64,000 nt of DNA from Pseudomonas caricapapayae (GTDB taxonomy: Bacteria; Pseudomonadota; Gammaproteobacteria; Pseudomonadales; Pseudomonadaceae): positions 1 to 64,000 of the forward strand of contig NZ_LJPW01000005.1 in the NCBI RefSeq assembly GCF_001400735.1. The letters run 5' to 3'. This document shows positions 31,319-38,970 of the stretch, piece after piece. Under the pieces are notes generated by a model. The model made no database searches. It was not told the DNA's origin and saw nothing but the letters and a program-made list of their open reading frames with translations. The translations under genes and the position numbers were made by a program. Each line of letters begins with the position of its first letter. Within the stretch, counting starts at the first letter, position 1.

Positions 31319-31519
31319 ATGATGGAAGAAATAGCAAGAAAAGTAAAAGAGTTACATATGCTATCTGAAGTGGCAAGCAAATATTATTATATATCTAGTG
31401 ATGATGTTGTCTATGAAGATGAAGAGTCATTTAAGTGTCAGGCTATTAGATGCAAGAGGATTCAAGTCATAATAGAAGAGCTTTCGGTTGAAAGTAGTAA
31501 GTTTTTTGGCGTGGATTAG
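31319..31519 (+). CDS. Small acidic hypothetical protein (66 aa)
   Basis: MMEEIARKVKELHMLSEVAS KYYYISSDDVVYEDEESF, followed by a charged helix. Low GC, with AGGATGAGGGT before the start; an earlier in-frame ATG at 31292 is possible. It converges on the XRE regulator, the two stop codons overlapping. No family recognised. Confidence 0.45.
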   Translation: MMEEIARKVKELHMLSEVASKYYYISSDDVVYEDEESFKCQAIRCKRIQVIIEELSVESSKFFGVD

Positions 31520-31857
31520 TCTAGGTTGGGGTCTAGCTTTTTTGCGTGCTCAATTAACTGCTCCAATATTAGTGGGGAGTCGATTTTCATTCCTATTAGG
31601 GAAAGCTGCGATCTTAAGCTAATTAGCTGTTGTCGGATTTCATCATCTTGATTTGGGAGTAACTCAGCTGGAGATACCTTCAGGGCAGTGGAAAGCTTAA
31701 TCAATTGTTCAATGCTGGGCATGTGTATGCCTCTTTCATATCGTCCGATAATAGGAGCATCACACCCTATCAGGGCGGCTAACTCGGCCTGACTCAGGTC
31801 GGCTATTTTCCTGAGAACCTTGATTTTTGCTCCGACTACGCTCCTTAGGGTGTCCAC
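31516..31857 (-). CDS. XRE-family transcriptional regulator (113 aa)
   Basis: The N-terminal helix-turn-helix is clear: IKVLRKIADLSQAELAALIG CDAPIIGRYERGIHMPSIEQ LIKLSTALKVSPAELL (residues 12-70). The C-terminal part is a helical segment for dimerisation. It starts at GTG (31857) after TTTGGAGACACT. The promoter side holds a direct repeat TTTCATAA (31881, 31895) that may be its operator. As the last regulator before the antiterminator and tra operon, it is a likely transfer repressor. Confidence 0.8.
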   Translation of the reverse strand: MDTLRSVVGAKIKVLRKIADLSQAELAALIGCDAPIIGRYERGIHMPSIEQLIKLSTALKVSPAELLPNQDDEIRQQLISLRSQLSLIGMKIDSPLILEQLIEHAKKLDPNLD

Positions 31858-31880
31858 AGTGTCTCCAAAAAAGCCAATAA

Positions 31881-31902
31881 TTTCATAAGCTTGGTTTCAT
31901 AA
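31881..31902. promoter_or_regulatory. TTTCATAA direct repeats (operator candidate)
   Basis: Two TTTCATAA copies 14 bp apart, between the divergent XRE gene and the traB-like gene, in an otherwise featureless 238-bp gap. Placement suits autoregulation and control of the antiterminator. Confidence 0.4.
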
Positions 31903-32095
31903 AAAGGCAACATGCGTATCTTTAGTACATAATGTGTTTACTTTTGCTGTTAGCTGATTTATTTTGTTCCCTACAAATCCATCACCTGTTGGTCATTCCT
32001 GGCCCAGTCACAGATGGAGCTGATTTCCATCGGCACACCACTCGCCCCTGCGCTCAGCGGTTTGGGAATTCGAAAGAGCGCCTGATCAAAAGGTT

Positions 32096-32635
32096 ATGAG
32101 CATGAAAAACTGGCGTGTTTTGATGCATAATTCTGCTGTACATCAGTCACTTATCACGTTGATCGAACAGTTGGACGTGGAGGTGTATTCCCCCGAAAGC
32201 ACGACCTACCGCAAACGTCCGGATCGCCCTTCATCGGTAGAGACGAAGGTGCGTTTGTTTCCTGGCTATCTGCTGCTGCGCTTCGATCCCCAGGTCACGC
32301 ACACGACGACGATCACCGCGCTGAATGGCGCTCATGGGTTCGTTCAGTTTGGCGGTAGCTCCTGTGAGTTTGGCGGTAGGGCCTGTGTTGTGCAGGACGC
32401 TACGGTCGAGCAATTAAAAGCCGCTGCCTTGGTTCGTTCTAACCGTCAGCTTGACTGCATCGAGTTTCGTAATTTGCCGACAGAGCTGGAAAAAACGCTG
32501 CGTCTGATCATCGACATGAAGTCTGATGCTGCGCGTAGAGCGGCTTTTCTTGCGCTCCTGGCCCAGGACGCAGCGCTGGAACGCGTTGTCAGGCGTCACG
32601 GAACCCTTTGCTACTCGAGGGTACGTGCCGCCTAG
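32096..32635 (+). CDS. traB: NusG/RfaH-like antiterminator (TraB type)
   Basis: 179 residues. The N-terminal NGN-type domain reads MSMKNWRVLMHNSAVHQSLI TLIEQLDVEVYSP ... RLFPGYLLLRFDPQVTHTTT ITALNGAHGFVQFGG, where LFPGYLLLRF is the NusG/RfaH hallmark. The C-terminal KOW barrel is not clear; the end is helical. Specialised NusG paralogues of this kind (RfaH, R64 TraB, ActX) let RNA polymerase read long operons. The gene is followed by two tandem terminators and then the transfer operon, fitting that role. Its coding sequence contains two GGCGGTAG motifs. Confidence 0.75.
   Translation: MSMKNWRVLMHNSAVHQSLITLIEQLDVEVYSPESTTYRKRPDRPSSVETKVRLFPGYLLLRFDPQVTHTTTITALNGAHGFVQFGGSSCEFGGRACVVQDATVEQLKAAALVRSNRQLDCIEFRNLPTELEKTLRLIIDMKSDAARRAAFLALLAQDAALERVVRRHGTLCYSRVRAA
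32348..32379 (+). promoter_or_regulatory. Tandem ops-like motifs inside traB
   Basis: TTTGGCGGTAG occurs at 32348-32358 and 32369-32379, period 21 bp. GGCGGTAGC is the first nine bases of the RfaH-recruiting ops element (GGCGGTAGCGTG). Both are on the sense strand. They encode a repeated FGG-S/R-x-C, so chance from Gly codons is possible. Confidence 0.4.
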
Positions 32636-32664
32636 GCATTACCACTTCCCACGATTTCCCATTT

Positions 32665-32696
32665 CACCGCCGGGTTTTGCCTGGCGGTGTTTTTTT
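32665..32696 (+). terminator. Intrinsic terminator 1 before the tra operon
   Basis: The stem CACCGCC/GGCGGTG with loop GGGTTTTGCCT is followed by seven T. Nearly identical in sequence to the second one 284 bp downstream. Confidence 0.85.
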
Positions 32697-32948
32697 GGCT
32701 GTCGGCGAATCCCATCGGTAGAAGGGGCAGACCCGATTTGAATTAGTCCTCTGAGCTTCGGCGTTAAGGGGGCCGGACCTCATGCACCCTGCCCACCTAT
32801 CCGGGCAAACGAGCTGCAGCGTGCATGTTGTAGGGACCTGTGATCCAAGGCGAACAGATAGATACTGATTGACGCCTTGAGGAGGAAGCTCACCGCCCCA
32901 AACGACGATGACCGGCCAGCCCTGTAATCAGCAGCGGGCAACGGGCCA
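32697..32948. other. Non-coding segment between the tandem terminators
   Basis: About 250 bp with no credible gene; a short + strand frame lacks a ribosome site. It could hold a tra promoter or a small RNA bounded by the two terminators, but no clear -35/-10 pair was found. Confidence 0.4.
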
Positions 32949-32981
32949 ACACCGCCGGGTCTTGCCTGGCGGTGTGTTTTT
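32949..32981 (+). terminator. Intrinsic terminator 2 before the tra operon
   Basis: The stem ACACCGCC/GGCGGTGT with loop GGGTCTTGCCT is followed by GTTTTT. It ends 28 bp before the first tra-region gene, so transcripts from traB must pass both terminators to reach it. Confidence 0.8.
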
Positions 32982-33009
32982 GCGTTCTCACAGCCCTTTA
33001 GGAGTTCCC

Positions 33010-33216
33010 ATGGCGTTATCAGAAGATGCGACCACCAAGACCAGCAGTGTCTACATTCGACCCAGCAGGGTCGATGCTCTGAACAAAGCCGCCATACGGG
33101 TGAGTTATGAAACCAACAGCCCTCGGCAAATCTCCCCTTCCAAAGTGGCTCGTTACGTCATCGATAACTTCCTGGAAGCGGCCATCCAAAAAATGATCGA
33201 CGACTCCAAAAGGTAG
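33010..33216 (+). CDS. Small DNA-binding-like protein (68 aa)
   Basis: MALSEDATTKTSSVYIRPSR VDALNKAAIRVSYETNSPRQ ISPSKVARYVIDNFLEAAIQ: a strand followed by two helices, as in ribbon-helix-helix regulators. Ribosome site GGAGTTCCC. First gene after the tandem terminators, so it could be a local regulator of the tra operon. Confidence 0.6.
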   Translation: MALSEDATTKTSSVYIRPSRVDALNKAAIRVSYETNSPRQISPSKVARYVIDNFLEAAIQKMIDDSKR

Positions 33217-33233
33217 TCATTCGGGAGGCCGCA

Positions 33234-33506
33234 ATGCAAAAGAGACTCCTTTTTTCCGTACTGCTCATCTATTTGTCAGGGTGCAGCCATCCAGCGGCCC
33301 CGTTCACACAGAAGCCGGCGGGTCAGTGGGTGGACGAGCAGATCCAGCTGAGCGCGTCTTCGGTCAGTCTGGCGCAACGCCGGTTGCACCAGACCAGCGC
33401 TGTTCCGTCCTTCACCCCCCTGTCGGCACCGGCCACACCGACCACCAAAGCACCGGCTCGCGCAGTCAAACCTGCGGTCAGGCCTGTGCCTGTTACTGGG
33501 GGTTAG
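33234..33506 (+). CDS. Small lipoprotein in tra operon (90 aa)
   Basis: A lipoprotein signal peptide with lipobox LSGC (Cys17), then a Pro/Ala/Thr-rich tail. It occupies the position just before the transglycosylase and TraH; similar small lipoproteins occur in I-type systems, but I cannot assign an R64 name. Confidence 0.65.
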   Translation: MQKRLLFSVLLIYLSGCSHPAAPFTQKPAGQWVDEQIQLSASSVSLAQRRLHQTSAVPSFTPLSAPATPTTKAPARAVKPAVRPVPVTGG

Positions 33507-33508
33507 CC

Positions 33509-34000
33509 ATGCGCTGCCTATGGCTGGTTTTGGTGTTGTCGATACCGCTGCAGGCCTCTGCTTTCTGTTTCCAGGAGGCTGCCCGGCGCTATGGGGTTGA
33601 TCCGTTGCTGCTGCAAGCGATCGCCATACAGGAAAGCAACCTGCAGCCTGGTACTGTGAACCTTAACCGCGATTCGTCTGGAAACGTGCTCAGCACCGAC
33701 TATGGCGTCATGCAGATCAGCACGGGTAATGCTAACCGCCTGGTCAGCATGGGGCTGATCAAGCGTGCGGAGGACTTGCTCACCAACGCCTGCTTCAACG
33801 TACAGGCTGGGGCATGGGTACTGGCCCAACACCTTCGCGTGTGCGGCAATACCTGGCGGTGCCTGGGGTCGTATAACGCAGGCTTTGATCCTTCGTCACG
33901 CCAGGAGCAACGGCGCCTGCAGTATGCGCAGCAAGTGCGCAACCTCTACAACCGCCTTAAAGCATTGGGCGCTGCACCGGCCCACCTCGCTATCCGCTAA
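33509..34000 (+). CDS. Lytic transglycosylase (VirB1/PilT-like)
   Basis: 163 residues with a signal peptide (ending ASA), then FCFQEAARRYGVDPLLLQAI AIQESNL, where the Glu of QES is the catalytic acid of the SLT fold, followed by DYGVMQIST and LGSYNAGF. It opens peptidoglycan locally so the transfer apparatus can be built. Starts two bases after the previous stop codon. Confidence 0.85.
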   Translation: MRCLWLVLVLSIPLQASAFCFQEAARRYGVDPLLLQAIAIQESNLQPGTVNLNRDSSGNVLSTDYGVMQISTGNANRLVSMGLIKRAEDLLTNACFNVQAGAWVLAQHLRVCGNTWRCLGSYNAGFDPSSRQEQRRLQYAQQVRNLYNRLKALGAAPAHLAIR

Positions 34001-34036
34001 TGACTGCGCCCGGTTCGGGGTGTCAGGAGACTATCG

Positions 34037-34510
34037 ATGAAATACTCCCTTTGGGCTGCGCCGGCGGCGGCATTGCTGCTGTCTGGCTGCCAGAGTTTTT
34101 GTGAGAAACCGCCGGCGGCTCCTGCGTCAGTTGCCAGGGCTGCGCCGGTGCTTGATCGGGTTGCGTTACAGCAAGAAACGCTCTGGATGGAAGGTGCGAT
34201 CAATACCCGGTCAACGTTGCCTGCCGATGCTATCAGTGCTCAGGGCGACCTGGTGGCCGTTGACTGGAGCGGTGATGCGATCGAGTTGCTGTCCCATCTG
34301 GCCCGCCAGCGCGGCCAGAAGTTTGCCTGGACCGGTGTGCGCCTGCCTTTACCGGTGAACCTCAAGGTCAATGGCATCACCTATGCGAATCTGTTGCGCC
34401 TGATCGAGATGCAAACGGCCTGGCGTGCGACCCTGACTCAGCTTCCAGGGCAACTGACCCTGGCCTTTGCGCAGGCAGAGCCTGTCAGAAAGGTGGGAGG
34501 GCGTCAGTGA
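34037..34510 (+). CDS. traH: TraH lipoprotein (DotD-like)
   Basis: 157 residues with lipobox LSGC (Cys18). The periplasmic domain ISAQGDLVAVDWSGDAIELL SHLARQRGQKFAWTG and LKVNGITYANLLRLIEMQTA resembles the DotD/secretin-N0-like fold. With TraI (DotC) and TraN (DotH) it forms the outer-membrane core of the I-type channel. It overlaps traI by four bases. Confidence 0.8.
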   Translation: MKYSLWAAPAAALLLSGCQSFCEKPPAAPASVARAAPVLDRVALQQETLWMEGAINTRSTLPADAISAQGDLVAVDWSGDAIELLSHLARQRGQKFAWTGVRLPLPVNLKVNGITYANLLRLIEMQTAWRATLTQLPGQLTLAFAQAEPVRKVGGRQ

Positions 34511-35307
34511 AAAAATCCATTCTGGCGCTTGCCCTGCTGCAGGGCCTGCAAGGGTGTGCGCATACGCCACCCACCACAACCACCGACACGCCGGCGTCAC
34601 TGGAAAGCTATTTGGTGCCTGCTGATCCGCCGTCAGCGGACGTGTCCGAATCGCGCCAACAGCTGCTTGAGGAATCAGGGCGCAACACAGGGTTTCGCGG
34701 CGGTAAGGCTGAGCGAGCGTGGGAGTTACGCCAGGCACTGGACGGGCAGATCGGGCGGCTCGATACCCTGTATGACTTTCGCACCCTGATCAGCCGCGAA
34801 GGCTGGCTACCGCCTGTGATCGACGAGGCCGTGGATGTGGCCCATATCACGCCACGGCAGATCCGCACCGCAAGCCATGTCTACGAAATCATCGTGCCCG
34901 AACGGTTCGTCAGCAACCCGCCGTCATGGCGCAGCTGGCTGATGGCGGGACTGTCATCGGCGGGCACTGACGACACGGTGTCAATCACGCCTGAAAACCG
35001 TGTGCAGAAGGCGCTATGGCAAGCGGCAGTTCGTCAGGGCTGGGGTGAAGGACGGCAAAGTGCCGACCAGACCCTTGAAGCCAATTTCAACCGCCTGACC
35101 CGTGATTACCGGGGCATGCTGATGTACTCGCAGTTACTGCGTCAGGGGTTCGTCACGGCGCCGGTCGTTACGGACCAACAGCAGACCGTAACGGGGGATC
35201 GTCAGAAGCTGACCACGGGGGATCGCGTCCGCAACCTCAAGGAGAACGCCGGCTTTGTTCCTGACAAAACTCAGTGGCATCCGGTGGTACGCAAGGTGCA
35301 GCCATGA
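34507..35307 (+). CDS. traI: TraI lipoprotein (DotC-like)
   Basis: 266 residues with a lipobox LQGC. The mature part has RNTGFRGGKAERAWELRQAL DGQIGRLDTLYDFRTLI and LPPVIDEAVDVAHITPRQIR TASHVYEIIVPERFVSNPPS WRSWL, the DotC pattern. It is an outer-membrane core component. Not to be confused with the F-type relaxase also called TraI. Confidence 0.85.
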   Translation: MKKSILALALLQGLQGCAHTPPTTTTDTPASLESYLVPADPPSADVSESRQQLLEESGRNTGFRGGKAERAWELRQALDGQIGRLDTLYDFRTLISREGWLPPVIDEAVDVAHITPRQIRTASHVYEIIVPERFVSNPPSWRSWLMAGLSSAGTDDTVSITPENRVQKALWQAAVRQGWGEGRQSADQTLEANFNRLTRDYRGMLMYSQLLRQGFVTAPVVTDQQQTVTGDRQKLTTGDRVRNLKENAGFVPDKTQWHPVVRKVQP

Positions 35308-36476
35308 CACAGACGATAGATTTTGCCCCCTACGCATTTGAAGAGGGACTTAATGAAGACACCTTGCGCGATTTTTTCGTCTGGTGTGCACGGCAGTCCG
35401 CCAGCGACATTCACATCCAGGGCGGTAACCACCTGGTGGTGGGGCATCAGGGCCGCTTGCGCCAGGCCAGCCGTTTTGTGCTGGCCGACGATACCTGGTC
35501 CAAGCTGCTCGATGAGCTGTTCAGCCCTGAGATTCGGCCGATGGTACGCGGGGGGCGCCCTGTAGACCGGGCCATCCAGTTGGATGGCGACATTAACCAG
35601 CGCTACGGCCTGGGGCGTGGCGAGCGATTGCGCTTTCGCTGCAACTTCGTGCAGGCCACTGCTGGACGGCTGGACACCACCATAGCCCTGACGATGCGGA
35701 TCATTCCGTCTGATATCCCGGATCTAACGAAGATGGGGCTGGAGCAGGATCTGTTCGAGGCGTTGCTGCCCTCCAATGGGCTGGGGCTCATTGGTGGAAT
35801 CACGGGGTCGGGTAAAAGTACCTTGGCAGCGGGTATCTACCGCTTTTGCCTGGATACCGATCCTGACCGCAAGGTGACCACGATCGAAGACCCGATCGAG
35901 TTCATTCTCGCGCGGCCAGGGGATGTATTGCCCACGACGCAGCTGCAGATTGGGCGAGACGTTGACAACTATGCCGACGGCATCCGAGCAGACCTTCGCC
36001 GGGCACCGTCGATTATCGGAGTGGGGGAAATGCGAGACCTGGAGACCTTCCAGGCGGCTGTTCTGGCGGGCCAGGTGGGCCACTTCAACCTGAGCACCTT
36101 GCACATCCATTCACCTGGAGAGGCCATTCCTCGCTGCCTGACCATGGTGCCCTCGGAAATGCGCGAAGCTACGGCCCACGATCTACTGAGCGTTCTGCAA
36201 TACATCATCGTGCAAAAGCTGCTGCGCACCACTGATGGCAAACGCCAGGCCGTGCGCGAATACATCGTCTTCGACGATGCGCTGCGCGCCAAGCTGGCCA
36301 GCATGCCTTACCCCGAATGGGGCCGACATATCGACGCCATCATTCGCCAGGAGCAACGACGCTTCGCTGATCATGCCTGGCGTCTTCACCTGGACGGACG
36401 CATTGACCGGCGCGAACTGGCGGTGGCCATGACCGCCTCTCAATTGCGGGAACTCGAACAGCGGGCCACGCCATGA
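35304..36476 (+). CDS. traJ: TraJ secretion ATPase (DotB-like)
   Basis: 390 residues of the PilT/VirB11-like ATPase family. Walker A GGITGSGKST at about 161-170, Asp box TTIEDPIEF, Walker B region IIGVGEMRD, His box GQVGHFNLSTLHIHS. It supplies energy for substrate transfer or channel assembly at the inner membrane. Its start overlaps the end of traI by four bases. The stop lies in a repeated ATGATTGAG junction. Confidence 0.9.
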   Translation: MTQTIDFAPYAFEEGLNEDTLRDFFVWCARQSASDIHIQGGNHLVVGHQGRLRQASRFVLADDTWSKLLDELFSPEIRPMVRGGRPVDRAIQLDGDINQRYGLGRGERLRFRCNFVQATAGRLDTTIALTMRIIPSDIPDLTKMGLEQDLFEALLPSNGLGLIGGITGSGKSTLAAGIYRFCLDTDPDRKVTTIEDPIEFILARPGDVLPTTQLQIGRDVDNYADGIRADLRRAPSIIGVGEMRDLETFQAAVLAGQVGHFNLSTLHIHSPGEAIPRCLTMVPSEMREATAHDLLSVLQYIIVQKLLRTTDGKRQAVREYIVFDDALRAKLASMPYPEWGRHIDAIIRQEQRRFADHAWRLHLDGRIDRRELAVAMTASQLRELEQRATP

Positions 36477-36490
36477 TTGAGCTTCTGGTG
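36466..36490 (+). repeat. Repeated gene-junction sequence, copy 1
   Basis: GCCACGCCATGATTGAGCTT CTGGTGCA at the traJ stop codon recurs at 37107-37132 (GCCACGCCATGATTGAGTTT GGTGCA) and in altered form near 37566 (GCACCATGATTAAGCCTTTG GTGCA), each at the 3' end of a gene. Confidence 0.6.
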
Positions 36491-36596
36491 CAGTTCAGTT
36501 CCGCCAGTCTGGCAAACAAGGCGCGGCCCAGTTCGGGTGGAAGCACTGCTCGACGCAGCGTCAGGCCCTCTATGCGCAAAGCGCGAAGGAATTGAA

Positions 36597-37118
36597 ATGA
36601 GCAACGAATTCGAAGAGATAGACGAAGAGATAGAGACACTTCGCTGCCTCCTGGCAGGCAGTCGGGACCGGATCAAATTCCTGCAAGGCGAAATCGCCCG
36701 ATTCGAATCCATCTTTGAACCGACGCATCTCATGTGCCTGCGCGGCGGAGAGAAGTTTCTGGAGCTGTGCGCTCCTGATGGAAAGTTCATAGGTGTTTCG
36801 TGGAACGACATGGCGCAGGTACTGGCAACAATGGTGCAAGCTTCGCCAATTGGTTCTGGCAAGGCTCCGAAAATTGTCGACTCGCTCCAGGCCGAGATAG
36901 AGCAGCTGAAGGCCGAACTGGCTGGGTCGGAAAAGGATAGTCGGGAGCAGATCGATCAGGTCAAGAAAGCCTATGAATTTCTCATGTTGTGCCGCCAGGA
37001 CAAGACCGACACAGCCATAGACGCCGGTGCCATGCGTGATGCAAACGAATGGCTCAGGGTTGCCGCTGAAAATCTCGGTGCAGCTCTGTGCAAGCCTGCC
37101 AAGGGTGCCACGCCATGA
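36597..37118 (+). CDS. Coiled-coil protein in tra operon (173 aa)
   Basis: Two coiled-coil stretches (NEFEEIDEEIETLRCLLAGS RDRIKFLQGEIARFE and IVDSLQAEIEQLKAELAGSE KDSREQIDQVKKAYEFL). AAGGAATTGAA precedes ATG 36597; a TTG directly at the traJ stop (36477) is in frame and would add 40 residues. Not part of the R64 set; an accessory insertion between traJ and traK. Confidence 0.6.
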   Translation: MSNEFEEIDEEIETLRCLLAGSRDRIKFLQGEIARFESIFEPTHLMCLRGGEKFLELCAPDGKFIGVSWNDMAQVLATMVQASPIGSGKAPKIVDSLQAEIEQLKAELAGSEKDSREQIDQVKKAYEFLMLCRQDKTDTAIDAGAMRDANEWLRVAAENLGAALCKPAKGATP

Positions 37119-37292
37119 TTGAGTTTGGTGCAACAAGCACGAGCGCATCGAGAGGCCGATACAACATCCATCGTCTCGCAAGTGATTCACAAGGCTTGGC
37201 TGGCCGAGATACGTCGCCAGCTGGGTCATCCACTGAACGCGCCTAAGGCCGATCCGGCCAACAGGCAGATTGACCTGTTCAACCCACGTTAA
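37119..37292 (+). CDS. Possible small protein (57 aa, TTG start)
   Basis: It starts at TTG within TGATTG, overlapping the previous stop; GTG at 37128 is an alternative. The reading VQQARAHREADTTSIVSQVI HKAWLAEIRRQLGHPLNAPK ADPANRQIDLFNPR looks like a genuine helical protein with normal codon use. No family recognised. Confidence 0.4.
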   Translation: MSLVQQARAHREADTTSIVSQVIHKAWLAEIRRQLGHPLNAPKADPANRQIDLFNPR

Positions 37293-37329
37293 GAAAACGT
37301 CCGTAATCCTCCAGCCAAAGGACTTAACA

Positions 37330-37578
37330 ATGAATGTTCGCGCCATCCTCGTGGCCGCTACGGTCACTACCTGCCTGACAGGTTGTGCTACTTCGGCCCA
37401 ACTCCAGCAGCATAACGACCAGTTGCTGCTGATCAATACCAATCTGTTGCAGATTCAGGCCAACCAGCTTCAAGCCCTGGCACTGCAGAAAACCCAGATG
37501 TCGCTCCAGATCGAGAGCAACAACCTGCAGGCCCAGCGCAATGCTCAGGCCCTGCCAAAGGGGGCGCACCATGATTAA
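37330..37578 (+). CDS. Small coiled-coil lipoprotein (82 aa)
   Basis: Lipobox LTGC (about residue 19) followed by a Gln/Leu-rich helix (QLQQHNDQLLLINTNLLQIQ ANQLQALALQKTQ) like the small Lpp-type or entry-exclusion lipoproteins. It could act in exclusion or anchoring. Accessory insertion between traJ and traK. Confidence 0.6.
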   Translation: MNVRAILVAATVTTCLTGCATSAQLQQHNDQLLLINTNLLQIQANQLQALALQKTQMSLQIESNNLQAQRNAQALPKGAHHD

Positions 37579-37778
37579 GCCTTTGGTGCAGGGCCAGCAG
37601 GGTCATCCTGATCATGGGACAACCATCCCGCACAACGCATTACGGCGTCGGCTCTGCGACGTGCACAGTTACGCAGAGACTCACTTCAAATGAGCACGCC
37701 ATTGAACTCATACCGTCCAGACAAACAAACAGAAGCGCATCGAGGAGTCTCCAGCGCTTTTGAACAGAGAGCCGTGTC

Positions 37779-38330
37779 ATGACTGCCTTATCGGCGTTAA
37801 CCCGACCGTTCAGTCGTGGGCTGGTGGCCTCGGCGCTGCTGTGCCATCTGACCTTTACCGTTCAGGCGGCGGAAATTGAGGTGGGTTTTTCACCCGAGGG
37901 CAGCGCTGAGCAGTTGGTACTCAATGTGATCCAGCAAGCCCGACAGCAGATACGGCTGATGGCCTACAGCTTCACTTCACCGAGCGTGGTCAAGGCCTTA
38001 GTGCAAGCCAAACGGCGCGGCGTCGATGTCCAGGTGGTGGTCGATGCCCATGGCAACGAAAACAGGGCCAGTCGCGCAGCGATGAACCTGCTGGCCAACG
38101 CGCAAATCCCGGTGCGCACCAACGCTGCGTACAAGATTCAGCACGACAAGGTGATCATCACTGATGGCCAGAACGTCGAGACCGGCTCGTTCAACTACTC
38201 GGCCTCGGCCGCCAAGGCCAACAGCGAAAATGCGGTGGTGATGAGGGACGTTCCTGCGGTGGCCAGCGTTTACCTGGAGCATTGGCAATCACGCTGGGTA
38301 CAGGGTCAGCCTTATCAGCCGACTTACTGA
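37779..38330 (+). CDS. Secreted PLD-family endonuclease (Nuc-like)
   Basis: 183 residues with a signal peptide (ending VQAAE near residue 31). One HKD motif, HDKVIITDGQNVETGSFNYS, as in the dimeric phospholipase D-like nuclease Nuc of pKM101. Expected to cleave DNA non-specifically in the periplasm. Such nucleases occur in several conjugation operons without being essential. Confidence 0.85.
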   Translation: MTALSALTRPFSRGLVASALLCHLTFTVQAAEIEVGFSPEGSAEQLVLNVIQQARQQIRLMAYSFTSPSVVKALVQAKRRGVDVQVVVDAHGNENRASRAAMNLLANAQIPVRTNAAYKIQHDKVIITDGQNVETGSFNYSASAAKANSENAVVMRDVPAVASVYLEHWQSRWVQGQPYQPTY

Positions 38331-38366
38331 AGAGGGTGTATTGAAACGACTAGGGAAGGAAATGTC

Positions 38367-38612
38367 ATGTGCCAAAACGCTCAGCAGTGCTGTTTAACCC
38401 CAGAGGAATGCAAGGCCTACCGCGACATTGAGGAACAGATAGGCCATTGCACGCCTGATCAGGCCTGGGGCATGTACTTCGTGTCGATAGGGCACGTGCG
38501 TGAAAACATCAGGCGGGCGGTGATGAAACACATTGCCCAAGGCAACACGGGATTGCTGGTTGAGTTTCCGGACCTCGCACCGGCTAAAAAAGGAGATCAC
38601 GAATCGGGCTAG
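38367..38612 (+). CDS. Hypothetical protein (81 aa)
   Basis: A Cys-containing N-terminus (MCQNAQQCCLTPEECKAYRD), then a helical part with DQAWGMYFVSIGHVRENIRR AVMKHI. GGAAGGAAATGTC upstream. No family recognised; accessory position before traK. Confidence 0.5.
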   Translation: MCQNAQQCCLTPEECKAYRDIEEQIGHCTPDQAWGMYFVSIGHVRENIRRAVMKHIAQGNTGLLVEFPDLAPAKKGDHESG

Positions 38613-38640
38613 CGGCCCAACCGCAGCATAGGAGTTATCG

Positions 38641-38922
38641 ATGTCTGACCAGCAACTGCAACCGGGCTATTGGCGCAACGCCTCACGCCTTCTCAATCTG
38701 TACGGCATACCAGCCCCCTTGTTCTTGTTGTACCTGGCGTGGTTTCGCTTCCCCAGCATGATCACGCTCTGCGTCATCACCGCCATTATTGGTGGCTTTC
38801 GGCTGCTCTCGTTCTTTGGCTGGACGCTCAAGGTCCTGGTGGTGCGACTGGCTTACCTGATGCGCGGTAAGCGCTTGTCCGGTCGGCCCTGGTGGTATCG
38901 ACGCTTTACTGAACGGGGGTAG
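38641..38922 (+). CDS. traK: TraK (IcmT-like) inner-membrane protein
   Basis: 93 residues: YWRNASRLLNLYGIPAPLFL LYLAWFRFPSMITLCVITAI, then SFFGWTLKVLVVRLAYLMRG KRLSGRPWWYRR. This matches the IcmT layout (W-R-x-x-x-R, two membrane segments, an x-FG-x-T-L motif and a basic Trp-rich end). Placed after traJ as in R64. Confidence 0.8.
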   Translation: MSDQQLQPGYWRNASRLLNLYGIPAPLFLLYLAWFRFPSMITLCVITAIIGGFRLLSFFGWTLKVLVVRLAYLMRGKRLSGRPWWYRRFTERG

Positions 38923-38970
38923 CGATGAACCTGCTATTGCAAATGGCGCCCATAATGGAGGCGATAGACA

